A stretch of 64,000 nt of DNA from NCBI GenBank assembly GCA_943736015.1, contig OX031063.1, forward strand, positions 2,585,001 through 2,649,000, in the 5' to 3' direction. Position numbers and translations under genes: made by a program. The notes beneath the pieces are model-generated. The model had not been told where the DNA came from and made no database searches. It worked only from the letters and a program-made list of their open reading frames with translations. This stretch comes from Tridacna crocea (Eukaryota > Mollusca > Bivalvia > Cardiida > Cardiidae). Positions 11,335-22,029 of the stretch are shown here, in pieces. Every line of letters begins with the position of its first letter. Position 1 is the stretch's first letter.

Positions 11335-11531
11335 CCATTAACAGTGAAGATGACAACTTTATTTGCTATTTGTATTTGGATACAGAAGTTCAGTGTAAAG
11401 AATTGTTGTTGAACAACTTCTTGTTTTGAATCTGGACACCATCAAAATTTCTCATTGGCCTTTGGGACATGAGAAAAGATACACAAAATTCCTTGGGCAA
11501 TTGGATCTAAATGGGGCCTGACAAGTGACCA

Positions 11532-11600
11532 GGGAGATAATATCTCGCGAACTGGGAGATTTGATCTCGTGAACAGCGAGATTTGATCTCGCGGGGCGAT
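11532..11600. repeat. hairpin-forming tandem repeat, about 23 bp x3
   Basis: Three successive units, each with GAGAT-(3-4)-ATCTC: GGGAGATAATATCTCGCGAA, GGGAGATTTGATCTCGTGAA, GCGAGATTTGATCTCGCGG. Each can fold alone. Confidence 0.8.
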
Positions 11601-11782
11601 CTTAATGAACCAATTATCTACTCGTTGTCCTGCGATCAGGTTAAAACGTGACAAGCAATTTTCAAAACAAAACAGCCGGCCAAATGGACATCAACTGTAT
11701 CTTTGATGGCCGCCGGTCAGTTTGGGGATCACCTGTCGAGAACGGTGTATTGTGTCCGGCTGTACTATGCTCCTGTCCAAGC

Positions 11783-12002
11783 TACCCCTTTACCGACAAA
11801 CCCATTTTAAACTTGACAAATTCGAAACCTGTCCCAGACAAAAAAAATATGCCGAATTGTGACCCAATCATAGGAGCTTGCTAATGGAAGGATAGAAAAC
11901 AGTGTGGGAAAAGGAGAAAATGCTGGTTACCAGCATTTTCTCCTTTTCCAACAATGTTTTCAAAAGGCTTCTTCTTAACTCGGGATTGTATTGTAAAGTG
12001 TT
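11783..12002 (-). mobile_element. MITE-P, diverged left half
   Basis: Left end CCCCTTTACCGACAAACCCA and TTTTAAACTTGACAAATTCG is diverged. The core at about 11896-11963 around CTGGTTACCAG is intact, and the right end is TGTATTGTAAAGTGTTAG. Confidence 0.75.
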
Positions 12003-12235
12003 AGCTCATGTCAGAATAATGACCTAGTGGTACTTTGATGCTGAGGGCGACCATAAATCATAGTCAATGTTGGATTTGTTCAATATGTCCATCTTGTATA
12101 CAAACGTTGTCCTGATCTTTTTATTGCTTAAAGAATGACACATCAGTTTTTTGTTTCATTCATTATTTTCTCGCCCTCATTTCATCATTTGCGGTAGTTA
12201 AGAAACCTGCTATTAACGTCAAGGTATTTTACTAG

Positions 12236-12445
12236 TAATATTTTGTATACCCCTACAACGTAGTGTAGGGTGGTATACTGGAATTACCATGGCTGTCTGT
12301 ACGTCTGTCCGTCCGTCTGTCCGTAGGCACAAATTTGTCCGGTGCAATACTCCCATAGTTTTATAACGTACTATATGTGAAGTTGTGCTTGTGCAATTTT
12401 CATGAGCCTGCTGCAATTTGTTACGGAGTTATCTTCCCTTGAACT
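12236..12445 (+). mobile_element. dispersed repeat with TCTGTCCGTC run
   Basis: GTATACCCCTACAACGTAGT, GTAGGGTGGTATACTGGAAT and the run GTCTGTCCGTCCGTCTGTCC, followed by GCACAAATTTGTCCGGTGCA. I recognise this layout as a common molluscan dispersed repeat fragment; family name unknown to me. Confidence 0.55.
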
Positions 12446-12905
12446 TTTTTCAACATTACTTTTATACTGAACTTTTCTGCATTCTGTGACAAAGACCTGT
12501 TTGTGTGACAGAGAGCTGGTGGGGGGTATAATCACGTTCAGTGATAGCTTTAGTTTTGTTTGCTGTGCCACAATGACTGTAAAAGTAGCACCAGTAAGCT
12601 AGCGGAATGATACAAGACGACGCGGAAACGTTTTCTTCATGACAGTTGTAACTTGTGGCTTCACCACACCAACTTTGAATTTATAAAGCTTCTAAATGAA
12701 ACGGCCCTTCAACCAAAGTTACTTCACAATCACAAAATCTACTGGATCATTTCAATGATATTTATAATCAGACTGCATTTTCTATGCTCTTGGTTTGGGG
12801 TAAACACAAAATATTACCAACAGAAAGAATTATTTTTCTCTGAGGCAGTATTTGGCAACCATATGGCTTTTTGTTTACATTGAGTCCGGCTCAATCTGGA
12901 TACTT

Positions 12906-12926
12906 ATAGACTAGCTTCGCTAGTCT
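12906..12926. repeat. short perfect hairpin
   Basis: AGACTAGC-TTC-GCTAGTCT at about 12908-12926 makes an 8 bp stem with 3 nt loop. It sits just before a lone tandem-repeat fragment (AAATGTATTGCCGAAACTTC). Confidence 0.6.
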
Positions 12927-13171
12927 AAAAAGGTGAAATGTATTGCCGAAACTTCTTAGAAAAATGATGGAGAACACTTCTTAGAAAAAACTTTTTTTGC
13001 GAGAACAGAGTATTTGTTTTACAGTTGGAAAAGATGTAGATGAAGCAAAGGATTAAATCGGCTTTTACCTCAAACAGTGCGTAACCAAAAAATAGATTTA
13101 GATTTTAGAAATTACAAAAAAAAGTCGCTGCAAAGATTCATCGAGATAAATCTGTCTTTGCATACATTATC

Positions 13172-13401
13172 TTAACTTTTTGTACATGACTACAAAATTT
13201 TAGACTTGTCCAAATTGAATGCTTTTGCAGACGACAAATAAAATTAGTGGCTATTTTTTTTTCTTTTTATTGTATGAAAGAAAATATTGTAGGTAAAGGA
13301 GAAAATGCTGGTTACCAGCAGTTTCTCCTTTATCCACAGTATTTTCAAGAGCCTTTTTTATCTAGGTAATTTTAATACGGGATTATTTGGTTAAGGGTTA
13401 T
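13172..13401 (-). mobile_element. MITE-P, full length
   Basis: TTAACTTTTTGTACATGACT to TTATTTGGTTAAGGGTTA. The core around CTGGTTACCAG has left arm ATATTGTAGGTAAAGGAGAA and right arm GTTTCTCCTTTATCCACAGT, with a few mismatches. Confidence 0.8.
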
Positions 13402-13646
13402 ATCTTTACCTCTTTGAACAAAATTGTATCAGACAAATTTGAAAGTACATTGTATCAATCTTAATGATGAATGATAACAAGAATGGACGATGAAAAGATG
13501 TACATAACATGTATATGTTGCAAATTCATTGTGGCAAAAGCACAAATTGCATCGGAAACAAGGCAAGTTATTCTTTTTCAGCAATGTTTTTTTTTTAGTA
13601 TCATGTTGCAAACATGACAATGTTAATGTAGCAAGTTAGGAGATTG

Positions 13647-14305
13647 CAAAATGTATTGCTAAAACTTTTCGTTTTAGATGATTGATGCAGAAAGCTGATA
13701 CGGACGTTTGGTGTACATTAGCAGTTACCTCACATCCGCATTAAACCTGCAGTTTAATACACATAGATGTCTACTATTTCTATTTTAGTAAAGCCTTAAA
13801 GCGCCGGGATTAAAAGGTTGAAATGTATTGCCGAAACTTTTCGTTATAGGTGTTTGATGCAGATAACAGATACTGGCGTTAGGTGTCAATTTGCAGTTGC
13901 CTCACATCTGCATTAAACGTGCAGTTTAATACACCTTGATGTACACTGTTTCTATTTAACTAAAGCCTTAAAGCACCGAAAAAGAGACACGAAATGTATT
14001 GTCGAAACTTTTCATGGCAGATGCTTGATGCAGAAAGCACACACTGGCGTTAGGTGTACATTAGCAGTTACCCCACATCTGCATTAAACGTGCAGTTTTA
14101 CATATCTCGTTGTATACTGTTTCTCTTTAATTAAAGCCTTAAAGCACCGAAAAAGAAATACGAAGTGTTACGTATTGCCGAAAACTTTTTGTTGCAGGAG
14201 ATTGATGCCAAAAGGTGACACTGGCGTTAGGTGTACATTAGCAGTTGCCTCACATTGGCGTTGAACGTGCAGTTTTATACACCCCGATGTATACCCTAGT
14301 GTTGG
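13647..14305 (+). repeat. tandem repeat, about 172 bp unit, 4 copies
   Basis: Unit starts are marked by ATGTATTGCCGAAACTTTTC-like sequence at about 13651, 13823, 13994 and 14170, spacing 171-176 bp. Each unit contains TTGATGCAG, GGTGTACATTAGCAGTTACC, CATCTGCATTAAACGTGCAG and, in the first three, TAAAGCCTTAAAGC. The last unit is cut short near 14300. A partial unit also lies at about 12933. Confidence 0.9.
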
Positions 14306-14320
14306 GTTTAAGTCTTAAAC

Positions 14321-14550
14321 TTAACTCGTTACAAAACGACAATATTGTAGACTCTTCCTAATTGAAAGCTTCTGCAGACTACTTATTGGAAAGCCATTCA
14401 AATGAACCATAGCTCTTTAACAGGGTATAAAACATTGTGGTAAATGGAGAAAATGCTGGTAACCAGCATTTTCTCCTTTTTCCACGATGTTTTCAAAAGG
14501 CTTACTCTTTCAAGCTCGTTCAAACTCGGGATTGTGTGGTAAAAAGATAA
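14321..14550 (-). mobile_element. MITE-P, full length
   Basis: TTAACTCGTTACAAAACGAC to GTGTGGTAAAAAGATAA. Reverse orientation, but the core centre reads CTGGTAACCAG, the form usual in forward copies. Confidence 0.85.
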
Positions 14551-14659
14551 AACGCCGAATAAGTCCATCACACACGTTCATTCTAGAAATAGAATTGTAA
14601 AAACCATTCTAGAAATGAAAAAAAAAATCGTAAAACGTGCAATTTTAAAGTTTTTTTTT

Positions 14660-14721
14660 TTTCTTTTCCCACGATGTTGTCGACAGCTTCCTCCCTGACG
14701 ATGGTAAAATCACGGGTTAGT
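14660..14721 (-). mobile_element. MITE-P end fragment
   Basis: TTTTCCCACGATGTTGTCGA, CTTCCTCCCTGACGATGGTA, AAATCACGGGTTA. Right core arm plus outer end only. Confidence 0.6.
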
Positions 14722-14978
14722 CTCTAATGGGGGTTTGCAGACACCTATGGTATCACAGAGGCCGAGGGCAACCATAGTATTCTGAAGCGTTAGACTAAGA
14801 CAAAAATATTAATTGGACATTAATAGAGATGAGTAATTTAGTCAAAAATGGTGTCAAGGCAAAAATTATCTAAAGGGTATCAGAAGAAATGACTCTTCAA
14901 CTGAGAAACGGTCCAAAAACAGACTTGAAAGGAAAGAGTTCGGGCTGTACGACCATATGCTTTTCTGGTGAAAAATGG

Positions 14979-15215
14979 TCAACCCATTACCACACAATCC
15001 CTACTTATGACGCCCCTGAGAAAGAAGCCTTTTGAAAACACTGTGGGAAAAGGAGAAAATGCTGGTAACCAGCATTTTCTCCTTTTCCCACAGTGTTTTC
15101 TACCCTATATATACAAAACAAATTTCAATTTTTCAGTCACTTTTATTTTGTCGTAGACCTGCAAATGATTTCAATTTGGACCAGTCTAAAATTTTCTTGT
15201 GTGGTAAGGAGTTAA
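14979..15215 (+). mobile_element. MITE-P, full length
   Basis: TCAACCCATTACCACACAAT to TGTGGTAAGGAGTTAA. Core at about 15035-15102 with both arms in the CACTGTGGG/CCCACAGTG version, centre CTGGTAACCAG; essentially perfect pairing. Confidence 0.9.
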
Positions 15216-15379
15216 ATACGAGTACAAACGTAAAGGGAAAAGAGTTTCGCTTTTACGACCGTATGCGAGGATACAGACCTTTCAAAAGTCAATTTAACAA
15301 GTTGATTATATTTATAGCATAGAATTCACTTCGACCAATCCTGTGACATTCCAATGTAAGCGATGCGGAGGTCGACAAC

Positions 15380-15592
15380 GATTTACCCTATAGAAAATAA
15401 TCCCTGCGAAATAAGGACTTTGTAAACATTGTGAGAAAAGGAGAAAATGCTGTTAACCAGCATTTTCTCCTTCTTCCATATATGTTTACTTTCCCTGCAC
15501 ATGTAGCTCCCATCTGTTTTAGCTGTGTCTATTTTGTCGTCTGAACTCCTTTGAATTTGGTCTAAATTTTGTCGTCTGGTCAAGTGTAAAAT
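15380..15592 (+). mobile_element. MITE-P, diverged
   Basis: TTACCCTATAGAAAATAATC, core around CTGTTAACCAG with arms AACATTGTGAGAAAAGGAGA and TCCTTCTTCCATATATGTTT, then TTGTCGTCTGGTCAAGTGTA. Confidence 0.7.
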
Positions 15593-15714
15593 CATTACCT
15601 TCCGCAGACGACAGAATAGTTGGTCTGGCAGCAGACAACACTGATGTAATTAGAAGAAATCTCTTTAAAGTCTCTCAAATTTCCTCGGAATTATGGAGTT
15701 TTGGGGGGCCTTTT

Positions 15715-15805
15715 GGGGGGGTTACGTAATTTGAAATTTGAATTCACTTTGCGTTTTTTTTGACGTTTTTCTGTTACGTAATGTGAAATTTGAATTCACC
15801 AAAAT
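15715..15805. repeat. interrupted direct repeat
   Basis: GTTACGTAATTTGAAATTTG followed 53 bp later by GTTACGTAATGTGAAATTTG, each continuing AATTCAC. Origin unknown. Confidence 0.6.
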
Positions 15806-16119
15806 TTGCAGTTATCATTGTGTTTCAACTTACAGTGGATTTTTTTCTACCTAAAAAATAGGATAAGGAAAAAGAGAGTTGATTCAGTCTTTTGGAATGT
15901 CCCATGTCAAAACAGAAATAAAAAGATATTAATATTAAAATTGCAACCTGTGTATACATCTTTTTTTTCTCTCAAATAAAATAAGCACTTGAAATACACA
16001 CAAAATGTGATATCTATGTTACTGTATGCATCGACCATAAAATTGACACTTAAGGTACGGTTGAAACATGTTAGATAATGTTCGACCCTTAACGCATTGC
16101 GACGTACTTTAGATCCTTT

Positions 16120-16222
16120 TGTGGACATTGTAGATCAAGATTAGACTGCACAGAACGTGCAGTAGATTAAGATTAGACTGCACAGAACGTGCAGTCTAAT
16201 CTTGGATCTACACTGTCCATTA
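16120..16222 (+). mobile_element. MITE-T core with internal duplication
   Basis: The left arm AGATTAGACTGCACAGAACG is present twice, at about 16138 and 16168, followed by a single right arm GTGCAGTCTAATCTTGGATC. The arms pair with TTAG/CTAA, where most copies have TCAG/CTGA. Confidence 0.8.
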
Positions 16223-16634
16223 TTGTGTGAGGAAATCTTGGCTCACGTGACCTTGAAATGGACAGGAAAAAGTAGCACATTTGGATTGAATAATTTTCTT
16301 TTGATATTTGTAAATCAGTGGAAGTGTTAAAAAGTTGTGGTTTCACATTTTTTTTTATCGTGCTACAGCGGTTTGCTAGATAGCCTAAAAGGATTCGTTT
16401 CAAATAATTCAAATTCTTAAGTTAATTAAAGATTCTAAGTGTATTTATGACACTTCAGTATTTCACACGCCACCGGTAATGGAGGACGTCTCTAGACTTG
16501 AGAAAAGGTTTATTACTATATTAGCCGTGCCTTTCTGTTACTTTGATGAATACTTCGACAGTTCGATTCTTTACACGTTAGAATTAAGTCATAAAACATT
16601 AGTTAAACAAAGTGTTGCTGAGGGCAGAGTGTAT

Positions 16635-17004
16635 TTAAGGTAAGACCTGTGTAATGGAAAAAAGCTATTTCCACTAAAAATCATCCTGCAAAATTAGCTA
16701 TAATGGAAAATGAGTATTATTGAACTACTTTCACCTTTCCATTTTTTCCATTTTTTCCTTCTTTGAATTATCATTTATCAATCTAAATGATTCTATATTC
16801 TCAATTCAAAAAGAGATAATAATTACCTCCCTTTTCAGAAAACTAACAAAAGTATCAAAAAATAATTTCAAGATAGACATAAACGGAATTTCAGATCCGT
16901 TAGAAATGTGCAAAAATATTATTTCTGCATAAATCCTTCTTTATTGTTATTTATCAACCAATTAGAATTTTCACCGGATGTGCATTACACAGGTCTTACC
17001 TTAA
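16635..17004. mobile_element. TTAA-flanked element with perfect 18 bp TIRs
   Basis: TTAA precedes GGTAAGACCTGTGTAATG and TTAA follows its exact reverse complement CATTACACAGGTCTTACC. The interior (about 325 bp) is AT-rich and has no recognisable coding sequence. A 17 bp direct repeat GGGCAGAGTGTATTTAA lies at the left edge (16622-16638) and again just beyond the right edge (17020-17036). Confidence 0.8.
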
Positions 17005-17071
17005 ACAAGGTGCTGTCCGGGGCAGAGTGTATTTAAATCAGGGGTGGTATTCCGCAACCATTTTATGTTCG

Positions 17072-17372
17072 ATTCATGTGCAGGACTTTAGAACAGGGAG
17101 TCGTGGGTTCGGTCCCTGGCCCGGCCAATTTCTTTCCGAGTATTGATGATAATCATTGCAACATGATTCATTTCTCTCCCACTGCTGACAGCTGTCTCGA
17201 CAATGATTATATGGGAAATCAGGTGGTGGCTTGGATAGAAAGTTGTGCGGAGTACTGGTGAAAGGAAAGCATGGATAAGTGCTTTGGCAGCCACGATATA
17301 ACTGAAGTAATGTTGAAAACGGCGTTTAACCCAATCAGTCAATCAATCGATCAATCAATCAATCAACCAACC
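17072..17372 (+). mobile_element. SINE-A, nearly complete
   Basis: tRNA-like part ends with box B-like GTGGGTTCGGTCCCTGG and CCCGGCCAA. The body has CGAGTATTGATGATAATCAT, CTCGACAATGATTATATGGG, GGTGAAAGGAAAGCATGG and GATATAACTGAAGTAATG, and the tail is a CAATCAATCAATC run. RNA polymerase III-type retroelement; the first tRNA bases and box A are missing. Confidence 0.85.
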
Positions 17373-17563
17373 CACCAATATTATGTTTAGTTCATACTTC
17401 AAACTCAACACAAGTCATTTGGTTTCTTTTTGATATTCTGTCTCCGTAAATTACATGTACATGTATTTGACTATTCTTAAATCATAGTATTTTTACCCCA
17501 TGGTTTGCAAAAGATGCAGGTTACTGCAAGGCGAAAAAAGTCGTCTGCAAAATTGGGTGTGAG

Positions 17564-17804
17564 TTAAAACCTCTCTATCGGACAACAAAAATGAAGACAT
17601 GTACAAAATGAAAACATCTGCAGACGACAATTTCACAATTTAGATGTAGCTCAAATAATGAAATTTGTGTAAGAACCGATAGAAAACATTGTGGAAAAAG
17701 GAGAAAATGCTGGTTACCAGCATTTCCTCCTTTTTCCTACAATGTTTTGAGAAGGCTTCTTTCTCAATGTGGGTAAAACTCGGTATTGTGTTGTAAAGCG
17801 ATGA
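17564..17804 (-). mobile_element. MITE-P, full length
   Basis: TTAAAACCTCTCTATCGGAC to TGTTGTAAAGCGATGA. Core at about 17684-17750 around CTGGTTACCAG. Confidence 0.75.
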
Positions 17805-18635
17805 AATAGATTGAATATCCGCAGACGAAAAAGCAGTGGGCAAAAAAAGCTTCGTCCAGTAACACGTCTGGTCTTTGAAGCCATATTAGCTATCATTGAG
17901 GTTGAGCGGGTCCCCTAATTGTTTCTAATCCGCTTTTATACTATTTAAATCGAGCGGAAGCGAACAGCCTTAATCCTTAGACCGCTAAATGAATAATATG
18001 GACGTTAACAGTTAAATAAAATTTGATGATTTTATACTAAAATGTAACATATTTCTATGTATATTGTGGTAGGGCATGTCATATGCTTTTAGACTGTATG
18101 GATCAAAGAGCAGACCTGAGGGAATTCTGATACAGCAATTTCTGCGCAGTTCGATCTTAAACTGCTCTGATTATGAAATGTCATGGTGTTGCGCCCGAAG
18201 GCTAAGGGACGAGGTCGGCATTGAATGAATTATCGAATCGGTTACCATGTAAATTGATCCGTAACCTCATACGAATATTTTTAAATCTATTTCTTGAACA
18301 CTGAATATGTCTTAAAACTCAAGGGAAGGTACAGATTTCGCTAGATTCTAGTCTCTCTTGGTAATGAAAATACCCAAGTAAACATATTGCAAAATGGAGA
18401 ATTTTTTATCATGATAAATTTCTACATTTGTTACACTATTTGTCCCCTAATGGTATCTTAAAACCTTACCGTGATCGTCTTGATCGACGCAGAGAAGGTA
18501 TAAGACGCGAAAACGTTATCATTAAATAGGCTAATTTGCTAACACAAAAAAGGTTGATTGCTGGTTTTTATTTGCAGTTAGATAAGAGATAGCATTGATC
18601 ATCCTTTATGTTGGCAAGCATGGCTCGATTGATGA
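17805..18635. other. no recognisable feature
   Basis: AT-rich DNA without exon-like or repeat-family sequence that I can recognise. Confidence 0.45.
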
Positions 18636-18639
18636 GCTT

Positions 18640-18712
18640 TTAAGGACAGTGTAGATTAAGATCAGACTGCGCAGAAAGTGCAGTCTGTTCTTGGATCTAC
18701 ACAGTCCGCTAC
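18640..18712 (+). mobile_element. MITE-T core copy
   Basis: AAGGACAGTGTAGATTAAGA, TCAGACTGCGCAGAAAGTGC, AGTCTGTTCTTGGATCTACA, CAGTCCGC. Pairs over most of its length. Confidence 0.7.
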
Positions 18713-18849
18713 TGTGATACTTTTCAGAACAAAAATGAAAGTAAAATCGGAAATTTATTGCTTTATTGTTCGCTGGAAATCGTTATGAAATACTTTCAAG
18801 CAACTTAAGGGTTAGGTGGCAGACGAAACATTTGGCTCTCAACACTATA

Positions 18850-19067
18850 TCAGACGATTGAATTTTGGACTGGTCCAAATTCAAAGCATTTGACGACACA
18901 TTACATATGGCTAAAATAGTAGAAAAGGAATCTTTGAAAGGGTAGAAAACACCAAGGGAAAAGGAAAAAATGCTGGTAACCAGCATTTTCTCCTTTTTTC
19001 CATGATGTTTTCCAAAGCGTGTTTCATTAGAATCGTTGAAACCTGGTGTGGTTTTTGTAAAAGGATC
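18850..19067 (-). mobile_element. MITE-P, diverged ends
   Basis: GACGATTGAATTTTGGACTG, AAGCATTTGACGACACA, a core whose centre is CTGGTAACCAG in a reverse-oriented copy, and GTGTGGTTTTTGTAAAAGGA. Arms show ACACCAAGGGAAAAGGAAAA versus TTTTTTCCATGATGTTTTCC, several mismatches. Confidence 0.7.
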
Positions 19068-19933
19068 AGCAGGTGTAACAGACGACTTATTGTTGCAACT
19101 GTTTATAAGATATCAGAAGTAGATTGCAGTTCATTCATAAGAAAGTTCATTGAGAAATACAGAGAGGGTAATTAGTGGAGTGTCAAGTAATAATAAAAAC
19201 ATTGTAGTAATCAAAGGCTAGCTGTTTCAAAGACTTCATCAATGGAAGCGAACGTCAGACTCGATGTCTTACGCGTTTCAAAGAGTCTAGTGTTTTTAAT
19301 GACTAGATGAAACAATATTAGGATACGATAGCGAATGTTCAATGATGTACCAGACGAGAAAATTCTAGACTTGGCAGACAAAAAATAAATGTTATCAAAA
19401 AAAATTTGGAAAACTGTGGTAGGAAAGAAAACATTATAACTAGCATTTCCTCTTTTTCCAACGATGTTTTCTACCGGTCCAAGGATATTTTCAAGGGAAA
19501 AAAAAGCCATATCTGTCACCTACAGTGCTTTGAATTTTGACAGGTCTAAATGCTGGCATTTTCTCCTATTTCTGCAGTGTTTTCAACAGTCATCTCTGTC
19601 AGGCAGTCTGTATTTTTTTTCGTTTACTTCATATCTGTTTCAGCTTGATACAAACGTGTCATTGAAATCAAAAACCTTCGTACAGAAAAAAATGCAAATT
19701 TTTCAAACAGGTGTGTGTCACGCTGTTTCTTTCTCTCTCAGGTGTCCGGAACGAATTTCTATCGGACGGGATCGCTGATTGAATCTAATGAGCTTTTAAA
19801 ATGATTAAACTTTATTATGCAACACTTTTTGTCTTTTCCTAAATCGGGGGCTGTCGGCATTTTTTAAACAACCATTCTGAATTTCAGTCTCATATTTTTT
19901 CTAACTTCCAAAGGGCTTCAATTTCTGAACGGC

Positions 19934-20162
19934 TTAACCCATTACCACACAATCCCTACTTTTGACGACCCTGAGAAAGAAGCCTTTGGAAAACATCGTG
20001 GGAAAAGGAGAAAATGCTGGTAACCAGCATTTTCTCCTTTTCCCACAATGTTTTCTACCCTTCACAAAACACGTTTCAAATTTTCAGTCACTTTTATTTT
20101 GTCGTCTGCAAATGCTTTCGATTTGGACAGGTCTAAAATATTGTCGTTTGGTAATGAGTTAA
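19934..20162 (+). mobile_element. MITE-P, full length
   Basis: TTAACCCATTACCACACAAT to TTTGGTAATGAGTTAA. Core at about 19990-20056 (one mismatch, CATCGTGGG versus CCCACAATG). The right half has TTTCAGTCACTTTTATTTTG and GTCGTCTGCAAATGCTTTCG. A good type copy. Confidence 0.9.
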
Positions 20163-20184
20163 GAAAATGAGTCATGCCTTGTAA

Positions 20185-20320
20185 AAAGGAGGCTTATTGC
20201 GTTTGTAAAAAAGTATCAACTTATGTCAGCCTGCACGGACTGCACAGGCTGACATGAGTCGAAACATTCAATAAATTGGCTATTATATGACCAAAGAATG
20301 TTCAGCCCCTAGATCCAGTC
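20185..20320 (+). mobile_element. MITE-Q, left part
   Basis: AAGGAGGCTTATTGCGTTTG, core ACTTATGTCAGCCTGCACGG with GCACAGGCTGACATGAGTCG, then degraded right half to TAGATCCAGTCGATTGTG. Confidence 0.65.
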
Positions 20321-20449
20321 GATTGTGAAACAAAATGTGACCAACATGCAAAAAGAGACGATCTTGGGATTCTGTACATCAATTAGATGAAAACGGATCA
20401 ACGATAGTGCAGGTTACTTGAAGTTGATAATTCAAAAATGATTGTATAA

Positions 20450-20690
20450 CAAGGTACAATGACCAGCTTTCATACAGGAAAATGTCATAAAAACGAAAAA
20501 GTGTCAACTCTGATCAGCTTGCGCAGTCCTCGCAGTGTAACAGAGTACTATGACCACTTTTCATACAGAAAATATCATAAAAGCGAAAAGTGTCAACCCT
20601 GGTCAGCCTGCGCAATCCTCGCAGTCTGACCAGGGTTGACACTTTTCGCAGTTCCTAGAAGGTCCCTTTTTGCGTGATGGGTCACATATA
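20450..20690 (+). mobile_element. MITE-R with internal duplication
   Basis: The half-unit GACCA...CATACAG, AAAATGTCATAAAAACGAAA, AAGTGTCAACTCTGATCAGC appears at about 20460-20538 and recurs at 20549-20620 as GTGTCAACCCTGGTCAGCC. The second has its complement GTCTGACCAGGGTTGACACT and the end CCCTTTTTGCGTGATGGGTC. Confidence 0.7.
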
Positions 20691-20867
20691 TATGTGATGG
20701 GTCCATAATTATGTTATAAATTGCTTGGTCTTATCTATCCCGAAGATGCATTGGAACCCTTGTCATCAAGGTATGGCTCTGATAGTTTAGCAACCTAGAG
20801 ATAATTAAATCTGCTTCATTCAAATCCATTGAGAATGCTATTGGAATTGAAACACACGAAATGGGAC

Positions 20868-21095
20868 ATCCGGACATTTGTGTAAAGTGTCGTCTCGGAT
20901 TAGCCTGCGCACTCCGCGCAGGCTAATCCGAATCGGCACTTTACGACTATACTCGTATTATATTTTTGTTTTTAGTAGACTTGCGCAAAACAGAAGATTA
21001 CATTAAAAAGGAAAGTGTCATTTTGGGTCCGCGCAGGCTGATCCTATTCGACACTTTACGCAGATGTTCGAATGTCCCTTTTCGCGTGTTGCAAG
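20868..21095 (+). mobile_element. MITE-S, full length
   Basis: CATCCGGACATTTGTGTAAA, first core TCGGATTAGCCTGCGCACTC with CGCGCAGGCTAATCCGA, spacer TAGTAGACTTGCGCAAAACA, second core shortened to TTGGGTCCGCGCAGGCTGAT, end CCCTTTTCGCGTGTTGCAAG. Confidence 0.8.
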
Positions 21096-21099
21096 CTAT

Positions 21100-21785
21100 T
21101 TAGAGTGGTTGGTCAATAAGAACCCTAGATGGAGATTGTATACCCTCCTCCTCCCAACGGTTCTCCTTGATAATGTTCTTAGCAACTGCTGCGTGACCAA
21201 TGTGGATCGAGCCAAAATGTCTGGGTACATGTACAACCAAGCCACAGAGACCTTGATTGTCTGTGCCTTTGTCTGTGTCTTTGTTGAACTGTACCGTTTA
21301 TATTGTAGTTGACCTGTGTTACACGTGTATCTTCGACCATTTATAATTCTACGTACAATGAGTTTACCAAATACCATAACTGTAAAGAAGGATCAAACGA
21401 AAGGTGTTATCTCACAGTCATCAGAAGAAACCAGGAGAAATGCGGTCTCTTTGCCATGGGAAATGATAAGTTTGCTTATCTACCATGGAACGATATACCC
21501 AGTGACAAGAGGATCGGGGTCTAAATTGCAGAAACTATTTGGTGGCCTATTAGGGTTTCTTTTTGTAGCAGAGTGCATGCAACGGCATTTTTGCGTACAG
21601 ACAGCTACACCCTTGTAGGTAACCTGGACTGAACGAGTGGTCTGTTTGCATGATTAACTGATACATCATTTAAATTGAAGGCACGCAGTGAAGATTTTGG
21701 AAAATCATTGCTCACTTCAATCAAACGGCATAAACATAGAAAACTTTTCGCTCTAATTTAGATACGGAACAGAACCAGAACAGAA
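21100..21785. other. no recognisable feature
   Basis: Mixed composition; two overlapping plus-strand frames near 21309-21618 give no recognisable protein and no exon-like boundaries were identified. Confidence 0.4.
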
Positions 21786-22029
21786 CAGATTTTATGGAAC
21801 GCTATAGCTGTCATATGTTGATGCATTTCGAGTTGTCGTATTCAAACAAACTTTTTTTGTGTCATGAAATGCATTATTTCGTCAACAAATTTAATACTTT
21901 TCTCAATACATGATTTTGTTTTGTTTGAAATAAATGCTAAGTTGTCGACATCTATACTTATTATACCTCAACACTATCTTATAATGTTAATGGAATGAGA
22001 GATCTACTTGCTTATTTGCGTTGTTATGT

